NCBI RefSeq assembly: GCF_017569185.1
Contig: NZ_CP071869.1
Coordinates: 1,912,001 to 1,976,000, forward strand
Source of the DNA: Polaribacter cellanae
Lineage (GTDB): Bacteria; Bacteroidota; Bacteroidia; Flavobacteriales; Flavobacteriaceae
DNA length: 64,000 nt
Reading direction: 5' to 3'
Each line of letters begins with the position of its first letter. Position 1 is the stretch's first letter. Of this stretch, positions 33,877 through 44,200 are shown in pieces. Position numbers and translations under genes: made by a program. The notes under the pieces are model-generated. The model ran no database searches, was not told the DNA's origin, and was given only the letters and a program-made list of their open reading frames with translations.

Positions 33877-35715
33877 CTATTTGTAAATGTTATTATCTAA
33901 ATTAACATCTGCCATTAATTTACTTTTATCAATTTCCACAGATTTTACTGTTTTAGAAGTTGTTAAAGAATAGGTTGGCATTGCCCAGCCCCAAGCTTCT
34001 AAAATGGTTGCTGATGTTGGTTTGTGCCCTCTCATCATACGTAAAGGAATGTTAAAACTTTCTGTAGAACCATCTGTATAAGTAACTTCTAAATCTATTG
34101 GCATTGGCATTTTTCCAATTCTTTCTAAAGTTATTGTTTTGCCTTCTACAGATTTAATTCCATAATCGATGGTGTGTATTGTTTCTGTCCATTCGTTTAA
34201 ATACCAACCTAAATGAATCCCAGAAACTTTTTCCATAGAACGTTTTACGTCATTTGGTGTTGGGTGCTTAAAGCTAAAATCGTTAAAGTATTTTTTTAGC
34301 CCTTTTGCAACATTTTCTTCGCCAATTACATATTCTAATTGAGATAAAAAGATGCTTCCTTTTACGTAACTAGCAACACTATAAGCTGTATTAAGGTTGT
34401 ATCTATCTGCATGCGTTGTTAATGGTTCTTCAATATTATTATTTACTACATAATTATAACCTCTATATGGTCCTGCATTCGGGTTTCCTTTACCTTTCTT
34501 TAAAATTTCGTGAGAGGCTTTTGCAGAAATGTAGCTGGTAAAACCTTCGTCCATCCAAGGGTGTTCACTTTCGTTAGAAGCTAATAAAAACTGAAACCAA
34601 GTATGTGCCATTTCGTGTGCTGTAACTCCAAATAGACTTCCAAAACCTCTTTCCCCAGTAATTAAAGTAGACATTGCATATTCCATTCCACCATCTCCAC
34701 CTTGTATTACAGAGTATTGTTTGTAAGGGTATTTACCAACATGTTTGCTAAAATACCTCATCAATTCGGCTGTTGGTTCTTGTAAGTCTTTCCAATTTTT
34801 TAAATATTCCGCATCTAAAGTTTTCTTGTAAAAGAAATGTAAATCGATACCTACTGGCATTTTTAAAATATCGTGATTATAATCTGGATCTGCAGCCCAC
34901 ATAAAATCGTGTACGTTTGGTGCTTTAAAGTGCCAAGTTAATTTATTTGTGTTTGGTACATTTAAAGGTTTGGATTTGTCTTCATAACCATGCCCAATTT
35001 CTTGTGGGTTTTGTAAATAACCTGTTCCACCAACAACATAATTTCTATCAATTGTTAATTTTACATCAAAATTCCCCCAAACTCCATGAAATTCTCTGGC
35101 AATATAAGGTGGTGTATGCCAACCTTCGAAATCGTATTCTGCCATTTTTGGATACCATTGAGACATAGAAAGTGCAACACCTTCTTTATTGTCTCTTCCA
35201 GAACGTCTAATTTGTATAGGAACTTGTGCATCGAAATCCATATCGAAAGTTACACTTTCTCCAGATTTTATAGGTTTATTTAAAGTTACTTCTAAAATTG
35301 TACCTACAGTTTTATAAGTAACTGCAGCTCCATTTTGTTTTAAAGAGTTTACTTTTATGTAACCAATTTCATTAGGTTTTAATTTGCTAATTCTGTCTCC
35401 TACTCTTCCATCGGGATCTTTAATATTTAGAGATCTTACATCCATTTGAGAACCTGGTTGAAAGGCATTAAAATACAAATGATAGTACACTTTATCTAAT
35501 TCGTCTGGAGAATTGTTTGTGTACACAGCTTTTTGTATTCCTTTATATTGATGGTTGTTTACGTCCATATCAACATCCATCTTATAATCTATATGTTGTT
35601 GCCAGTATGTGGTGAACTTAGCACTGTTTTTATGCTTGTTATTGTGCACTTCTTTAGAATTCGCACAAGAAGCCAACAATACTAAAAAGCTCCCTAAAAA
35701 GAGTATTTTTTTCAT
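33877..35715 (-). CDS. M1-family metallopeptidase lipoprotein
   Basis: 612 aa with lipobox (LLASCANSK). Gluzincin signature HEMAHTW followed 18 residues on by the third zinc ligand (MDEGFTSY), and the family substrate-site motif GGMEYAMS (equivalent of GAMEN). A zinc aminopeptidase acting in the periplasm or at the surface is expected. N-terminal beta domain resembles leukotriene A4 hydrolase-type peptidases. Lies 62 bp downstream of the subtilisin gene, with a terminator between. Confidence 0.9.
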   Translation of the reverse strand: MKKILFLGSFLVLLASCANSKEVHNNKHKNSAKFTTYWQQHIDYKMDVDMDVNNHQYKGIQKAVYTNNSPDELDKVYYHLYFNAFQPGSQMDVRSLNIKDPDGRVGDRISKLKPNEIGYIKVNSLKQNGAAVTYKTVGTILEVTLNKPIKSGESVTFDMDFDAQVPIQIRRSGRDNKEGVALSMSQWYPKMAEYDFEGWHTPPYIAREFHGVWGNFDVKLTIDRNYVVGGTGYLQNPQEIGHGYEDKSKPLNVPNTNKLTWHFKAPNVHDFMWAADPDYNHDILKMPVGIDLHFFYKKTLDAEYLKNWKDLQEPTAELMRYFSKHVGKYPYKQYSVIQGGDGGMEYAMSTLITGERGFGSLFGVTAHEMAHTWFQFLLASNESEHPWMDEGFTSYISAKASHEILKKGKGNPNAGPYRGYNYVVNNNIEEPLTTHADRYNLNTAYSVASYVKGSIFLSQLEYVIGEENVAKGLKKYFNDFSFKHPTPNDVKRSMEKVSGIHLGWYLNEWTETIHTIDYGIKSVEGKTITLERIGKMPMPIDLEVTYTDGSTESFNIPLRMMRGHKPTSATILEAWGWAMPTYSLTTSKTVKSVEIDKSKLMADVNLDNNIYK

Positions 35716-35745
35716 GTATAATTATTTAGTTTGGTATAAAAATAA

Positions 35746-35773
35746 AAAACAGCGATGTAATTATCGCTGTTTT
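35746..35773 (-). terminator. Terminator after the subtilisin gene
   Basis: Perfect 11-bp stem aaaacagcgat/atcgctgtttt, 6-nt loop, just past the stop at 35778, T-run on the minus strand. Confidence 0.8.
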
Positions 35774-35777
35774 CTAT

Positions 35778-37493
35778 TTATTTTTTTCCGTTTACAATGC
35801 TATCTGCCATTTTTAAAGCATTGTAAGCATTTACGATTCTACCAGAAACCGATAGTTCTGAAAATGGTACTTTTTCGCCATTTGGTTTTTCTTTTGATTG
35901 AGAACCTGGTTTTACGACATCGAAATTAATTTTAATTCCAGAATTCATTAAAATATGTTTTACTTGGCTTGCAGATAATTGTGGATAATAGGAACGAACC
36001 AAGGCTGCAACTCCTGCTGCAGATGGTGCTGCCATAGAAGTTCCGCTATTAAATGCATATTTATCTGCTGGCATAGTAGCATAAATATCTACTCCTGGTG
36101 CAAAAATATCTACATTCTTTTTCCCGTAATTAGAAAAAACTGCTGGTAGGTTTTCATTATAATTTAAACTTATCGCTCCAACTGTTAGAACATTGTCGGA
36201 AATTTCGTTAATTAAATCTTCAGAATCGTTTGGGTATGTTCTTACTTGATCGATATTACTTCCATCATTTCCAGCGGCATTTACAATTAAAACATCTTTT
36301 TCTGCTGCATATTTAATAGCATCATACACCCATTGTTTGTTTGGAGAATATGGTTTCCCAAAACTTGTATTTATTACTTTTGCACCATTATCTACTGCAT
36401 ATCTAATTCCTAAAGCAACATCTTTATCATGCTCATCTCCATCTGGAACCACACGTACTGTTAATATTTGTACATTTTTTGCAACTCCATTTACACCTTT
36501 TCCATTATTTATTGAAGCAGCAACAATTCCTGCAACATGTGTTCCATGACTTTCTAATTCTTTAGAACCAATTACGTTGTTATTTCCATAATCTGTATCT
36601 GTAATATCGGTTAAATCGTCTCCCATAGACTGGCGAGCATTAAAGTCTAAATCGTAACTTTTAGATTTCTCTTTACCCGACTTATAATCCATAAATTGCT
36701 TTTTATAGTCTAAAAGGCCAGCTTCTGTCATCCCTCTTCCTAAAATATTTGCAACATCTGCAATTTGTGCTGCTAATTTAGGATCATCTGGTTTTGCACT
36801 TTTTAAATCTTCTGCACTAATGTTTTCTTTACCAACAAACTTTTTAACGTTGTTAAAATTCTGCTCTAGTTGGTTTAATCTTTGTTCTGTTTTCTCTAAT
36901 CCTTCCAACTCTTGTTTATGAGCTTCAACAGATTTTGTGTACTTTTCTTTTAATTTTAAATATTGCTCGAATTCGGCTTTGTCTGCATCTGCAATTTCAG
37001 AGGCTTTTTTGTCTCCGAATTTATCCATTCCTTTCTTAACAATTCTAGTTAATTCTAACTGATCTGCATTTACAATTCTACCATCTTTGCTTCCTAAGAA
37101 ATTCCAGCCATGTATATCGTCTACGAAACCATTTTTGTCATCATCTTTATTGTTTGCTGCAATTTCGTTCGGGTTTGTCCAAACAACATCTTTTAAATCT
37201 TCGTGTTCTACATCTACACCAGAATCTGCAATACCTACAATTACTGGAACGCCTTTTTTATTTTGTATAAATTGGTACGCTTTATCGATACTCATTCCTG
37301 GAATAGAGTCTGTTAACAAATCTAAATGACTCCAAGTTTGTCTTTCATTTTCTGATAAAGCTCCTTTTTTCGCAGGAATATTTACTACATTATTTGTTCC
37401 ACTAGGAACAGGAATTGTAGTTACTGAAGTTTTACAACTTGCTAAAAAAATACCAGCTGCAACTGTAAAAATAATTGGTTTTAATACTCTCAT
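35778..37493 (-). CDS. S8-family subtilisin-like protease lipoprotein with large insert
   Basis: 571 aa with lipobox (FLASCKTS). Catalytic triad: Asp in VGIADSGVDVEHEDL, His in ESHGTHVAGI, Ser in SGTSMAAPSA, oxyanion Asn in NAAGNDGS. Between Asp and His lies an unusually long insert (~190 residues) with heptad-like Glu/Leu/Lys runs (QELEGLEKTEQRLNQLEQ), probably a coiled coil. An exported lipid-anchored endopeptidase is expected. The MBL-fold gene ends 15 bp upstream, so they form an operon. Confidence 0.92.
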   Translation of the reverse strand: MRVLKPIIFTVAAGIFLASCKTSVTTIPVPSGTNNVVNIPAKKGALSENERQTWSHLDLLTDSIPGMSIDKAYQFIQNKKGVPVIVGIADSGVDVEHEDLKDVVWTNPNEIAANNKDDDKNGFVDDIHGWNFLGSKDGRIVNADQLELTRIVKKGMDKFGDKKASEIADADKAEFEQYLKLKEKYTKSVEAHKQELEGLEKTEQRLNQLEQNFNNVKKFVGKENISAEDLKSAKPDDPKLAAQIADVANILGRGMTEAGLLDYKKQFMDYKSGKEKSKSYDLDFNARQSMGDDLTDITDTDYGNNNVIGSKELESHGTHVAGIVAASINNGKGVNGVAKNVQILTVRVVPDGDEHDKDVALGIRYAVDNGAKVINTSFGKPYSPNKQWVYDAIKYAAEKDVLIVNAAGNDGSNIDQVRTYPNDSEDLINEISDNVLTVGAISLNYNENLPAVFSNYGKKNVDIFAPGVDIYATMPADKYAFNSGTSMAAPSAAGVAALVRSYYPQLSASQVKHILMNSGIKINFDVVKPGSQSKEKPNGEKVPFSELSVSGRIVNAYNALKMADSIVNGKK

Positions 37494-37508
37494 CTCTCTT
37501 TTCTATTA

Positions 37509-38348
37509 TTAAAATATATCTGTAAATTTGTGTGTGTTCTCTATGCGTACACCTTTTTCTGTATGTTGTACTGTACAAATTTCGTTGTGTGCATCGTGCT
37601 CTAAAAAAAGGTAGTAATTATTGTCTGCGGCTTCATTTAAAAAAACTTCTTTTTCTTTAATGGTTAGCAAAGGTCTTGTGTCATAACCCATTACATAAGG
37701 CAAAGGTATATGCCCAGTTGTAGGTAATAAATCTGCCATAAAAACAATGGTTTTGTTTTTATAAGTTAGTTTTGGTAACATTTGTTTTTCTGTATGACCA
37801 TCCATAAATAAAACATCGAAACCTATTTGATCTCTTGAATTTCTATGAATAAAATTTAATTGTCCGTTTTCTTTTATAGGATTGATGTTTTCCTTTAAAA
37901 AAGATGCTTTTTCTCTTGGATTTGGTTCTGTTGCCCATTTCCAATGATTATCATTAGACCAAACTTTTGCATTTTTAAAAGCAGGAACTAACAAGCCATC
38001 TTTATTTCTTTCAATTACACCTCCACAATGATCGAAATGTAAATGTGTTAAAAAAACGTCTGTAATATCGTCTTTATGAAAACCGAGGTTTTTTAGTGAA
38101 GTATCCAAAGAAAAGTCACCAAATAAATAGTAATACCCAAAAAATTTATCTGATTGTTTAGAACCTAAACCTGTATCAATTAAAATTAATCGATTTTTAT
38201 CTTCAATAAGCATGCAACGCATACTCATGTCTATTAAATTATTGGAGTCTGCAGGATTTGTTCTTTGCCAAATTGTTTTTGGAACAACACCAAACATGGC
38301 ACCACCATCTAACTTAAAATTCCCTGTTTCTATTGGATAAATCTTCAT
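37509..38348 (-). CDS. Metallo-beta-lactamase-fold hydrolase
   Basis: 279 aa, no signal peptide. Zinc-binding THLHFDHCGG plus later ligands in FMDGHTEKQM (His), VFMADLLP (Asp) and LFLEHDAHNE (His). Overall similar to the lactonase-like MBL subgroup (AiiA-type spacing), but substrate cannot be read. Operon with the downstream subtilisin (15-bp gap). A CATCTTTG motif on the minus strand at 38448-38455 may be its promoter -7 box. Confidence 0.85.
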   Translation of the reverse strand: MKIYPIETGNFKLDGGAMFGVVPKTIWQRTNPADSNNLIDMSMRCMLIEDKNRLILIDTGLGSKQSDKFFGYYYLFGDFSLDTSLKNLGFHKDDITDVFLTHLHFDHCGGVIERNKDGLLVPAFKNAKVWSNDNHWKWATEPNPREKASFLKENINPIKENGQLNFIHRNSRDQIGFDVLFMDGHTEKQMLPKLTYKNKTIVFMADLLPTTGHIPLPYVMGYDTRPLLTIKEKEVFLNEAADNNYYLFLEHDAHNEICTVQHTEKGVRIENTHKFTDIF

Positions 38349-38496
38349 ACTGTAAAACTAAAAATCATCATTAAAAATTATTTATAAAAATAAAAATTTA
38401 ATGATTCATAAAATTTTAAAACACAAACCTTTAACGTTTATGAAGTACAAAGATGAAGAAAATATAATGATTTTCTGTTAAGAAATATCTAATACT

Positions 38497-38703
38497 TTAA
38501 GATGTATAGCTATGTTTTTTTACTGTTTTATTGATTTTAATTTTACTTAAAAATTTCGATAATTTTAAAATCACAAAAACACTTACTGCTAGACCTACAA
38601 TTACTAATATCAATTGAACATCTAAAAAGTTTTCTGTTGTAGAAACTGGATCTGATGGTAAAATTTGTAAAAGCATCGTTTGTAATTTTAAAGTTTGGTA
38701 CAT
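38497..38703 (-). CDS. Small single-helix membrane protein (tentative)
   Basis: About 68 aa from the ATG at 38703, with one strong transmembrane helix (VQLILVIVGLAVSVFVILKL) and a Lys-rich C-terminal tail. Located 92 bp after pbpC on the same strand. Another frame of similar length overlaps, so the call rests on the helix and basic tail. Function unknown. Confidence 0.5.
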   Translation of the reverse strand: MYQTLKLQTMLLQILPSDPVSTTENFLDVQLILVIVGLAVSVFVILKLSKFLSKIKINKTVKKHSYTS

Positions 38704-38795
38704 CAAAAATACAAGAGATTAAAAAATGAATACTTTCTTTTTCGATAAATGGTATTCTTATTTCGTTGAAATGCAAGTTGCTAACTTTAAACATT

Positions 38796-41144
38796 TTACT
38801 CTTTTACTGTTATTTTTTGCTGAATTTCATTCCCCAAATTATCGGTTACAGATATTTTGTAAATTCCTGCTTTATAGTTTATTGCCACATTATGAATCTC
38901 TTTTGTTGAAGTAATAAACTCGTTGTTTACATACCAAAACAACGTTGCTTCTTTATTAGAATGCGCTACTTTTAAAATGAGTTCGTTTTTTTTTCCATCG
39001 AAATTTTTGGGTAAAAAAATCGTGCTTTTTTCTGTTGGGTAGATAAACTTCATAGCATTTTTAGTTTTTCTTAAACAGTCGTTTCTAAAGGGTGGAAGTG
39101 GTTTATAAAACGGATTTTTTTCTTTATAATAATATTCCATTAAAGGAGGTAATACAAACCAAGATTTCTGTTTCATGTTACTTAAACTCTCGCAAGAAGT
39201 ATTTACTTGATAATTTTCTGAATGATTTACATTAATTAAAACATGATATGGACAAGGAGCCGTTTTTAATCCTGAATTTTGTACAAATTCCATCTTTTTT
39301 TCTTCACAAATTTCTGTGGCTCTGTAACCACTTTTTGTACAAATTTCAATTGCTGTCATTTCATCAAAAGGTGTTGAAAACCATTCTGAATTGGGTAATT
39401 TATCGAAAATATCAAATAATATTGGAGCTGCAGTTTTCACACCCACCAAACCTGGTCTTCCTTCTCCATCTGCATTTCCTACCCAAACACCCACTACATA
39501 ATCTTTTGTGGTGCCAATTGCCCAAGCATCTCTAAAGCCAAAACTTGTACCTGTTTTCCAAGCAATTTTTTTAGAAGAATCGAAAAACTCCCAGTTTTCT
39601 TCGGTATTTGGTCTGTTTACTTCTTTTAAACTTTCGAATGTTAGGTAAATGGAAGCAGCATCAAAAATTATTTTTTCTGGTGTTTTTTCTCCGAAATCAA
39701 TTTTATCATCAGTAAAAAAAGTAGGTTCTGTAAATTCATTTTTAAAATATCTACTGGAGTTTTCTGTGTAATGATTTACTGTGGAAGCTAAGGAAGCATA
39801 ACTTTTACATAAATCCCACAAGTTACTTTCTGCACCTCCTAAAGCCAAAGTTAAACCGTAATAATTGGCATTATTTCGAATGTCTTTCAATTGTAATTGC
39901 TGTAAATAATGATGAAATTTTTCCAAACCAAAACTTTGCAACATTCTAACAGTTGGCACATTTAAAGACCTTGATAGTGCCATTTTTGCAGAAATTGCGC
40001 CTGCGTATTTTTTATCGAAATTTTCTGGTTTGTAACTTCCAAAATTTGTGGGAATATCTGCCACCAAAGTATTTGGCAACAATTCTCCAGAGTCTAACAT
40101 AGCAGCGTATAAAAAAGGTTTTAAAATGCTTCCTGTACTTCTTGGCTTATCAATAATATCGACATCTTTTTGATGGCTTTTATCTGTTGGCGCGTTTCCA
40201 ACATAAGTCAATACCTTTCTCGATTTTACATCTAAAACCAACACAGAAATATTATAAATTCCGTTTTTACTTAACACATTGTAATGGTTTTTTACAATCT
40301 CATTTGCCTGATTTTGTAATTTTTTATCAATCGTAGTTTTTACAAATTCTCCTTTATTTGTTTTGTTTATTTTTTGCAATAAATGGGGTGCAATCTGCGG
40401 AATTGGATATGCTTTCTGAGGCAATTCTTCTAAAATAGATAATTCATACGTTAAAGAATCGATTATTTTTTTTACGAGTAATTTTTTTAATAATCGGTTT
40501 CTTTTTGTTAATAATTTATGCTGATTTTTCCCTGGATAAATTAAGTTTGGTGCATTTGGCAAAACCGCTAACGTTGCAGCTTCTGCCCAAGATAAATCCG
40601 TAGACTTTCTGTTAAAATAGCGCCAAGAAGCCGCATCTAAACCTACAATATTTCCACCAAAAGGAGCATTTGAACTCCAATAAGCAATAATTTCTTCTTT
40701 ACTTGCCCTTATTTCTAAACGAGTTGCCAAAATAAGTTCTTTCAACTTTTCGAAATAGGTTCTCTCTCTATTATCTCTGCTCAACCTTATAACTTGTTGC
40801 GTAATTGTACTGCCACCTCTTTTTACACTTCCTGCTTGTAAATTCTGTTTTAAAGCTTTAAATATCGAAACAGGATTAAAGCCAGGATGTTTATAAAAAT
40901 ATTCATCTTCAAACTGAATTAAACAGGCTTTAAATTTTTGTGGAACGGAATCGTTTTTTGGAAATCGCCATTGACCATCTTCTGCAATTAATGCGCCTAA
41001 TAATTGGTTGTTTTTACTCGTAATTACGGTTGATGTTGTTTTTGTAAACAACTCTTTTGGCAAACAAAAAGCATAAAAAACTAAAAGAACAACAAGAAAT
41101 ATTGTTTTCTTTTTATGTTTTAATATGTAGTTTTTTATTTTCAA
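38796..41144 (-). CDS. pbpC: Penicillin-binding protein 1C
   Basis: 782 aa class A PBP of the PbpC type. N-terminal helix, GT51 domain (EDEYFYKHPGFNPVSIFKA and GGSTITQQVIRLSRD), transpeptidase with SxxK as SILK, SxN as SLN and KTGTSFGFRDAWAIG, and a C-terminal BiPBP_C beta domain (about residues 700-782). In E. coli PbpC is encoded with the alpha-2-macroglobulin YfhM; the same pairing is seen here, 107 bp downstream of the macroglobulin gene. Peptidoglycan repair after envelope attack is the proposed role (literature). Confidence 0.93.
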   Translation of the reverse strand: MKIKNYILKHKKKTIFLVVLLVFYAFCLPKELFTKTTSTVITSKNNQLLGALIAEDGQWRFPKNDSVPQKFKACLIQFEDEYFYKHPGFNPVSIFKALKQNLQAGSVKRGGSTITQQVIRLSRDNRERTYFEKLKELILATRLEIRASKEEIIAYWSSNAPFGGNIVGLDAASWRYFNRKSTDLSWAEAATLAVLPNAPNLIYPGKNQHKLLTKRNRLLKKLLVKKIIDSLTYELSILEELPQKAYPIPQIAPHLLQKINKTNKGEFVKTTIDKKLQNQANEIVKNHYNVLSKNGIYNISVLVLDVKSRKVLTYVGNAPTDKSHQKDVDIIDKPRSTGSILKPFLYAAMLDSGELLPNTLVADIPTNFGSYKPENFDKKYAGAISAKMALSRSLNVPTVRMLQSFGLEKFHHYLQQLQLKDIRNNANYYGLTLALGGAESNLWDLCKSYASLASTVNHYTENSSRYFKNEFTEPTFFTDDKIDFGEKTPEKIIFDAASIYLTFESLKEVNRPNTEENWEFFDSSKKIAWKTGTSFGFRDAWAIGTTKDYVVGVWVGNADGEGRPGLVGVKTAAPILFDIFDKLPNSEWFSTPFDEMTAIEICTKSGYRATEICEEKKMEFVQNSGLKTAPCPYHVLINVNHSENYQVNTSCESLSNMKQKSWFVLPPLMEYYYKEKNPFYKPLPPFRNDCLRKTKNAMKFIYPTEKSTIFLPKNFDGKKNELILKVAHSNKEATLFWYVNNEFITSTKEIHNVAINYKAGIYKISVTDNLGNEIQQKITVKE

Positions 41145-41179
41145 TTTTAATGTTTTATATTCTGGTTTTCAATGCCAGT

Positions 41180-41239
41180 TCGAGCGCAGTCGAGAACTTA
41201 ATAAATCTTTAGTCGCAATAATCTCTCGACTGCGCTCGA
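41180..41239. repeat. Inverted repeat between the alpha-2-macroglobulin and pbpC genes
   Basis: Perfect 16-bp arms tcgagcgcagtcgaga (41180-41195) and tctcgactgcgctcga (41224-41239) around a 28-nt spacer. The left arm recurs at 53529-53544. GC-rich against its surroundings, so probably a dispersed element that may serve as terminator or processing site. Confidence 0.8.
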
Positions 41240-41251
41240 GGAGACATTTTC

Positions 41252-44200
41252 CTACTTTACAATGGCAATCCAACGCCCTTTTGTGCTTACCAAATAATCA
41301 TTATCATACATTGCTTCTACCTGAATTCCTGGTAAATAATACTTCCCTAAATACGCAGCATTCAACATTACTTTAAATGTCTTTGTTATTGCTTTTTTTC
41401 TGTTTTTATACAAATCGAAATAGAAATTCACACGATCGTCTCGAATGTCTGTGTAACGAGCTTCGCTTTTTGTGGTCGAGCCAAAATTGGTAAAACGAGT
41501 ATTTACAATTTCCCATCCTGAAGGAAAAATTTGCGTTAAAGCAATGTCTTTTACGGTTTCATTTTTTGGATTGCTCACCATAATTTCCGCCACAAAATCC
41601 TGACCTTGTTTCAAATTATTGATGTTGATGGATTTCCCCTTTAAATCTTTATAAATTACAGAAACACTAAAGCCTCTTTTTTCTTCAATCTCTTCTCCTA
41701 AAGGCAATTTTCCAGAATTAATAATTCGTACAAAAACAACATTTTTATCATTGTTTTTTATATTGATGGAATTCTTACCTTCATTTACATTTATGGGTCT
41801 TTGAATAAAAGAACGTTGTGTATGTACAGCTATCGATTTTCCATTATTTGTATAATTTATATTGATGGATTTTCCACCATTTTTAACCACCATTTTTCCA
41901 ATTGCCAACAAACTGTAAGCTGTAGATTGTGTGCTAATCCATTGGTTACTAGATAGTTTTTTTGCGATAGATTTCGCTAAATCTTTTACTTTATTATTGT
42001 CTGTTAAAACCATTGTTTCTAAAGCCATTGCTTGGTTTCTTGTTACAGAACCGTAAGTATAATAATTATAGCCTTCGAAATTTAAATTGGCTTTTTGCAT
42101 AATTTCTTGGCTTGCTTCTTTTTGCCCTACCAAAGCATAAGCTGCTGCCAAACGCCATTTTGCTTCGTTAGAAATTTGTTTGAATTCTCGCAAACGATTC
42201 ATCGCAGACAAATCTGGACTGCCAGCCAAAGCCAATGTGTATAATCTGTAAGCTTGTGCTAAATCTCTATGATAATTCCCATAACTTGGACGCCAATTTC
42301 TTGCGGCATTTTTCTGATATTTTATAAAATTACTCTTAAAAGTTAACGGTAAAACAAATCCTTTTTTTTCTGCTTCCAATAGAAAATGACCAGCATAACT
42401 TGTGCCCCAATCGTTTGCATAATTTTCTCCAATCCAATAACTCATACCTCCATTTGCTTGCTGAAAATTGCTTAATCTTTGAATTCCCTTTTCTATATTA
42501 TTTTGAACTTTTTGTTTTTTATCTTGTGTTAAATCGAAAATATCATTCAAAAATAATTGTGGGAAAACGCTGGACGTTGTTTGTTCTAAGCATCCATGAG
42601 GATAACGAATTAAATACTGCAACCTGCCTGTAAAATTAATAGAAGGAATGGTAGATAATTCCAAAATTGCACTGTTAGAACCTTCCACACCAAAAGTTTC
42701 GAAAGTAAATTTTTGAGTTTCTTTTCCTTTTACTGTTTTATCTATAATTTTTGAAGTAATTGGATTTGGATTTACAACATCTAACTCGACTTTATAAGTT
42801 GATTTCTCTCCATTTCCAGTCGCAATAATTTCGACCGTATTTATGCCTTTTTCTTTTAAAACATCCAATTCGAAATACACCATTTTCTCATCTGGTTTTT
42901 TAAAATTTACTGTTTTTTTAGCATTTCCAATTACTAAAATTCCGTTGGAAGTCTTTACCTGAACAGTAACATTTTTCACTTTTTTATCCATTGCAAAAAT
43001 GGTTACTGGAAGCGTTACTTTCTCTTTTGGAGACAATTTTCTTGGTAAAGTTGCCAAAACCATCAAAGGTTTTTTAACAGGAACAGCTTTTTCTGCGTTT
43101 CCAAAAGCTTCGTTTTTTACGTCGCCAGCAATTACCATCGTTCTCACAGAACCAATATAATTTGGCAAGGTAATTTTGTGTGATTTTGTCGCTCCTTTTT
43201 CCAACTTAAATGGCCCTAAATATTTTACAACGGGTTTAAATCGGTTTGCTTTTTGGTTTTTTCCTTTGGCGACACTTCCATCTCCACCAATCGCAAAAAC
43301 TTGGTCGATACTTCCTGAATAAGCTCCAATTACATCATCAAAAATATCCCATGTTTTTACACCTAAAGCTTCTTTTGCGTAAAAAGTATCGTAGGCATTT
43401 GGTGTTTTAAATCGTGTTAAACCTAACAAACCTTCTTCTACAACCGCCAAAGTATAGGTCATCGATTTTTGGTTTTTCTCAGATACTTTTATTATGAATT
43501 CTTTTTCTGGTTCTAATTCATTTGGCATGGAAATTTGTGGTTCTAACCTGGTGTTTTTGTCTTCCACTAAAATTGGAATTACACCATACAAACGCAAAGG
43601 CAAATCGTTTTCGGAAACTTGATGTGGTTGTAATAACGAGATATTTACAAACACATTTGGCGCCATATTTTTATTGATAGGAATTTCCACAGAAGTGGTT
43701 CCTTTGGTCGTTTTTACCCATTTTGTTTCTAAAACTTCTGTTCCGTTTTCGATACTTATTAATGCTCGTCCTTCGTTACCTGAAGGAAATGTAATTTTAG
43801 CAGTTTCGCCAATAGTATAGGTTTCTTTATCTGCAGAAAACACCAACATTTTAGCGGCTTCTTTATCACCAGAAGTAGAATTTTGCCACCAATTTTTGTA
43901 AAAATAAGCCGTTCTTCCAGTTGCATGACCACTTTTTTTATCGATTACTCTTATTAAAAATCGTCCTCTATCGCTGTCTGAAATATTCAAATTAAAACTT
44001 CCTTTTCCTTTGGAATTTGTACTAATTGTAAAGGTTTTGTATTTATTATGATAGCTGCTGGAAGTATATCTCGATAAATTATCTTCAGAGGAACTCCACC
44101 ACCAACGCCATTCGATTTTATACACTTCTATTTCAATTTCGTCTCTTTGAACTGGATTTCCTTTTTCGTCTACAGAAACTACTGAAAAAGTTTGATTTTC

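Noticed and set aside
38543-38794. Alternative 83-codon minus-strand frame after pbpC
   Set aside because: It overlaps the tentative small membrane protein in another frame and has no helix or motif; the frame with a clear transmembrane helix was preferred.
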